NCBI GenBank assembly: GCA_944739405.2 | Contig: OX123190.2 | Coordinates: 63,197,805 to 63,261,804 of the forward strand | From: Euclidia mi | Taxonomy: Eukaryota > Arthropoda > Insecta > Lepidoptera > Erebidae | Direction: 5' to 3' | Length of the DNA stretch: 64,000 nt | Part shown: one piece after another, positions 61,786-64,000 of the stretch | Numbering within the stretch: position 1 is the stretch's first letter | Layout: every line of letters begins with the position of its first letter | Translations under genes and position numbers: made by a program | Notes under the pieces: model-generated | Seen by the model: the letters and a program-made list of their open reading frames with translations, nothing else | Told to the model about the DNA's origin: nothing | Databases searched by the model: none

Positions 61786-62208
61786 CTATACTCACGTAAA
61801 CCGTAATTTCATCCACTTAGCGTTATCCCAGTTTCAATCTGGGGTCTGCTTACTAGTCTAACCGGATTTGGCTGAATATTAGCTTTTCCACAGAGCGACT
61901 GCCTGTTTGACCTCCGCATCCCGAAGGGATAGCAATATTCCATGGTTTAGCTTTAGACTAGTGTCAGTTTATTTAGAAGGTACTGACGTCCTGTAACGAC
62001 TGTCAAAGATCTTCATGACAACCGGAACCGACAGCTTAGCGTGCTCTCCGAGGCACGGGACAAGCGATAATTAACAATTCAATACGCACATAACTCTGAA
62101 AAGTCATTGGTGCGCGCCATGGATTCGAACCCGATACCCTCTGCATGGCAGTCTGTTGGTATCTCCACTCGGCTATCGCTGTCTGTAATCATCTATACTC
62201 ACGTAAAC
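61786..62208 (-). mobile_element. Near-full-length tRNA-derived SINE with 16-bp TSD
   Basis: CTATACTCACGTAAAC flanks the insertion at 61786-61801 and 62193-62208. The body (61802-62192) reads on the minus strand. Near its 5' end are a perfect pol III A box TAGCCGAGTGG (complement at 62165-62175) and a perfect B box GGTTCGAATCC (complement at 62121-62131). The body continues with the sequence I associate with the common lepidopteran SINE, including GACAGTCGTTACAGGACGTC and AGGTCAAACAGGCAGTCGCT. The GCCGAGTGG A box suggests a Ser/Leu-type tRNA ancestor. Confidence 0.9.
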
Positions 62209-62337
62209 ATAAATAAAAAAAATACAGAGTGTTCACCTTTTCAATTCCGTTATTGAATGAAGCTATACTGTATATCTAGGATGTAGTTTACAATCAGATA
62301 GTAGATATTCACTTAAAAATAGAAAAATAAAGTCAGC

Positions 62338-62535
62338 CTTTTTTTTTCTTTTTCTTTTCTATCCTATACTGTCCCATTATTGGGCAAAGGTCTGCCCTAT
62401 ACTTCTCCAAAGCTCCCTGTCGCCAGCTATTTCTGTCCATGTCTTTGAGAATGCATCTAGCTCATCTCGCCAACACTTCCTTGGTCCAACCCGACCACGA
62501 CGTCCCTGCGGTGTCCACCACGTGGCGAAGCTTGA
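62338..62535 (-). mobile_element. 3' remnant of a non-LTR retrotransposon
   Basis: The minus strand encodes TWWTPQGRRGRVGPRKCW, then RDELDAFSKTWTEIAGDREL and WRSIGQTFAQ, a TAA at 62377-62379, and then WDSIG and a stop at 62362-62364. The (R)GRxGPRxxWRDELDAF...WxxIGxxFAQxWDSIG arrangement is the usual C-terminus of lepidopteran endonuclease-RT LINEs. The internal TAA probably replaced a CAA codon. The + strand T-rich left edge (62340-62359) is the A-rich tail of the element. No clear TSD was found. Confidence 0.82.
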
Positions 62536-63571
62536 ACATTTATATTCCGTATACCTAGAAAACAAATTAAAAATTAAAACTAGCTTCAGCAATGAATCAT
62601 TGAATCGAATTGACTAAAGGGTCATAGACTTATGACGTATTGATTAGATTAATAGAATATTATACAATGTAATCCAGATATATTGATAAATTAACCAATT
62701 TGAGTGATAGAAATGCGATTATATCTATTAAAACAATTTGTATTACGATAAAGCTATAAAAACAAATGTATTAATGACCAAAGAAAAGTCTAAAGTTCAG
62801 CAGAGGGGATTCACTAATGCAGCCACAAAAATATAGAACAAAAAGAAACAAACCAATTTTCCTCAAAGAGAATTTAGACACGCCTTTTTCTCCAACAACA
62901 CTCGCACTAAATAATATAATTCTTGTATGTCACAATATGACGGATAAAAAAACAATAGCTGCTGTACAGGGATCGATCCTCAACAATTTAGTTCGTAGAC
63001 ACATAACACATACACTACCTACCATTGCACTCTCCGAGCCATTCCTTTCTTGGCAGACTGCGGTTTCCCAACATTATACTAGTCTCATAAAAAAGTATAC
63101 GTTTTCATAAAATATATCATCCATATTATAAAGCCGTGGACACACGATACGGCCGTAACTCATGTGTAACTGTGAAGTCGCCACTCTTATGTTACCGACG
63201 TAAGCTGAACTACCGCAAAGTACAATGATTCTCCTACTACATGTTAATAATATCACGACATGTATTATATTCAGGAGCCGTGTGGTCTTGGCTTAGAATT
63301 GACCACCTATGTTATTTTTTTTTAGAATATGTTCTTTATCAGTGGTCTTATTTGAAAATGACTTAGGCCCGTTGAACGTTGGAGTTTGAGAAGACTGTTG
63401 ATGATTTACAAATAGATGCGTATTACATCAATATAGTTCCTCTAACGGCGTGAAATAATAAAATCGAACGGACTATATTCACAAAATTGTACGTATAGTT
63501 AGAAATTGGTTTGAACTTTTGAAGTAAGGAAAAAATACAGTATTTTTTTTTGAAATTAGTACATCATTTCC
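62536..63571. other. Intronic stretch, nothing recognised
   Basis: A 97-codon ORF at 62817-63110 has no domain and no splice or promoter support. The remainder is AT-rich. Confidence 0.35.
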
Positions 63572-63686
63572 CAGCTTTACAAAAGTATTGGAATTGCAAT
63601 ATGTTTTGATAAGTGTGTATATTAGGACATACCTAATATACACACTTATCAAAACATATTGCAATTCCAATACTTTTGTAAAGCTG
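63572..63686. repeat. Perfect fold-back hairpin, 55-bp arms, 5-base loop
   Basis: CAGCTTTACAAAAGTATTGG... (63572-63626) is exactly complementary to 63632-63686, separated by ACATA. I found no mismatch in 55 pairs. No flanking target duplication is evident. Confidence 0.96.
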
Positions 63687-64000
63687 TTACAATCACAGGT
63701 TACAATAGTGATTTGGTACCCGTAAAGTACAAATAATAGGATGATAGACAGCAATGTACTTACCTACCTAATATTTATTGCACTGCTTTAAATTTCAAGT
63801 AAATTACGTACCAATTTATCGCTTATATATAAGGAAAACCCCATTTTATTGCTCCTTCTTCCAGCTTCGTAGCACCTTCTATCACACAAACAGTTTTAAA
63901 TTTCTAACATTACCTAGGATTATAGTTAGCATTTCGTGTGCGTAAGTATATATTTTATATGCTGTCAAGTGATATACGGGTCCGGTGCAAAAACAGCGTC
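63687..64000. other. Intronic stretch at the window end, nothing recognised
   Basis: AT-rich sequence without a gene or repeat that I could name. Confidence 0.35.

Larger units (their letters stand above)
8456..64000 (+). other. Probable giant first intron, running past the window end
   Basis: From the donor at 8456 I find no + strand exon with recognisable coding content up to the window end. Two AG|GTAAGTG sites with strong polypyrimidine tracts (17280/17281 and 37282/37283) would divide it into segments of 8,825, 20,002 and at least 26,718 bases. Dispersed LINE, SINE and MITE copies in both orientations fit intronic DNA. The extent is inferred, and the gene could also end or be nested with others I cannot detect. 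Confidence 0.45.

Overview
The window is AT-rich arthropod DNA and almost certainly from a moth or butterfly. Several dispersed repeats match sequences I recognise as common in Lepidoptera: SINE-like elements ending in GATGATGATGA, a tRNA-derived SINE with its typical body, 3' ends of several non-LTR retrotransposons, and local swarms of TAGGTACCT-type sequence. No bacterial-style gene layout, CRISPR array, rRNA or free-standing tRNA gene is visible. Nearly all short open frames are chance or transposon derived.

Only one host gene is supported, on the + strand. A likely first exon has an initiator-like start near 8017-8026, a leader with three short upstream ORFs, an ATG at 8353, a clear signal peptide, and a phase-1 splice donor at 8455/8456. 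I see no second coding exon before the window ends. The rest of the window therefore reads as one intron of more than 55 kb. Inside it lie two sites where a strong 3' splice site abuts a perfect 5' splice site, the signature of recursive splicing ratchet points, at 17280/17281 and 37282/37283. Both are on the + strand, like the exon. I consider this the main biological result: a long intron apparently removed in steps. The gene itself cannot be named.

Region by region. 1-7280 is intergenic or upstream DNA with a hairpin repeat, a (TA)n microsatellite, a long-inverted-repeat element touching a 61-codon ORF, and a TAGGTACCT-rich patch. 7281-7546 is a SINE-like insertion. 8017-8455 is the promoter, leader and exon 1. 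8456-43700 is intron with scattered insertions: LINE remnants at 14375-15567, 16903-17130, 35291-35808 and smaller pieces; SINE-like elements at 20478-20711, 26855-27268, 36552-36781 and 37790-37943; a TIR element at 19741-20040; and a TE coding remnant at 40308-40460. 43774-43973 is an assembly gap. 43974-46352 is a 120-bp satellite array with an internal head-to-head inversion. 46353-64000 holds more dispersed repeats, a partly duplicated TIR element (52012-52436), an RT-bearing LINE with target-site duplication (55144-56463), a CpG-rich patch (57240-57700), a near-intact tRNA-derived SINE (61802-62192), a LINE 3' remnant (62338-62535) and a perfect 55-bp-stem hairpin (63572-63686).

A second unexplained signal is the palindrome GGCGCC, which occurs 22 times, seven of them inside the longer GCCGGCGCC or its complement, far above expectation for such AT-rich sequence.
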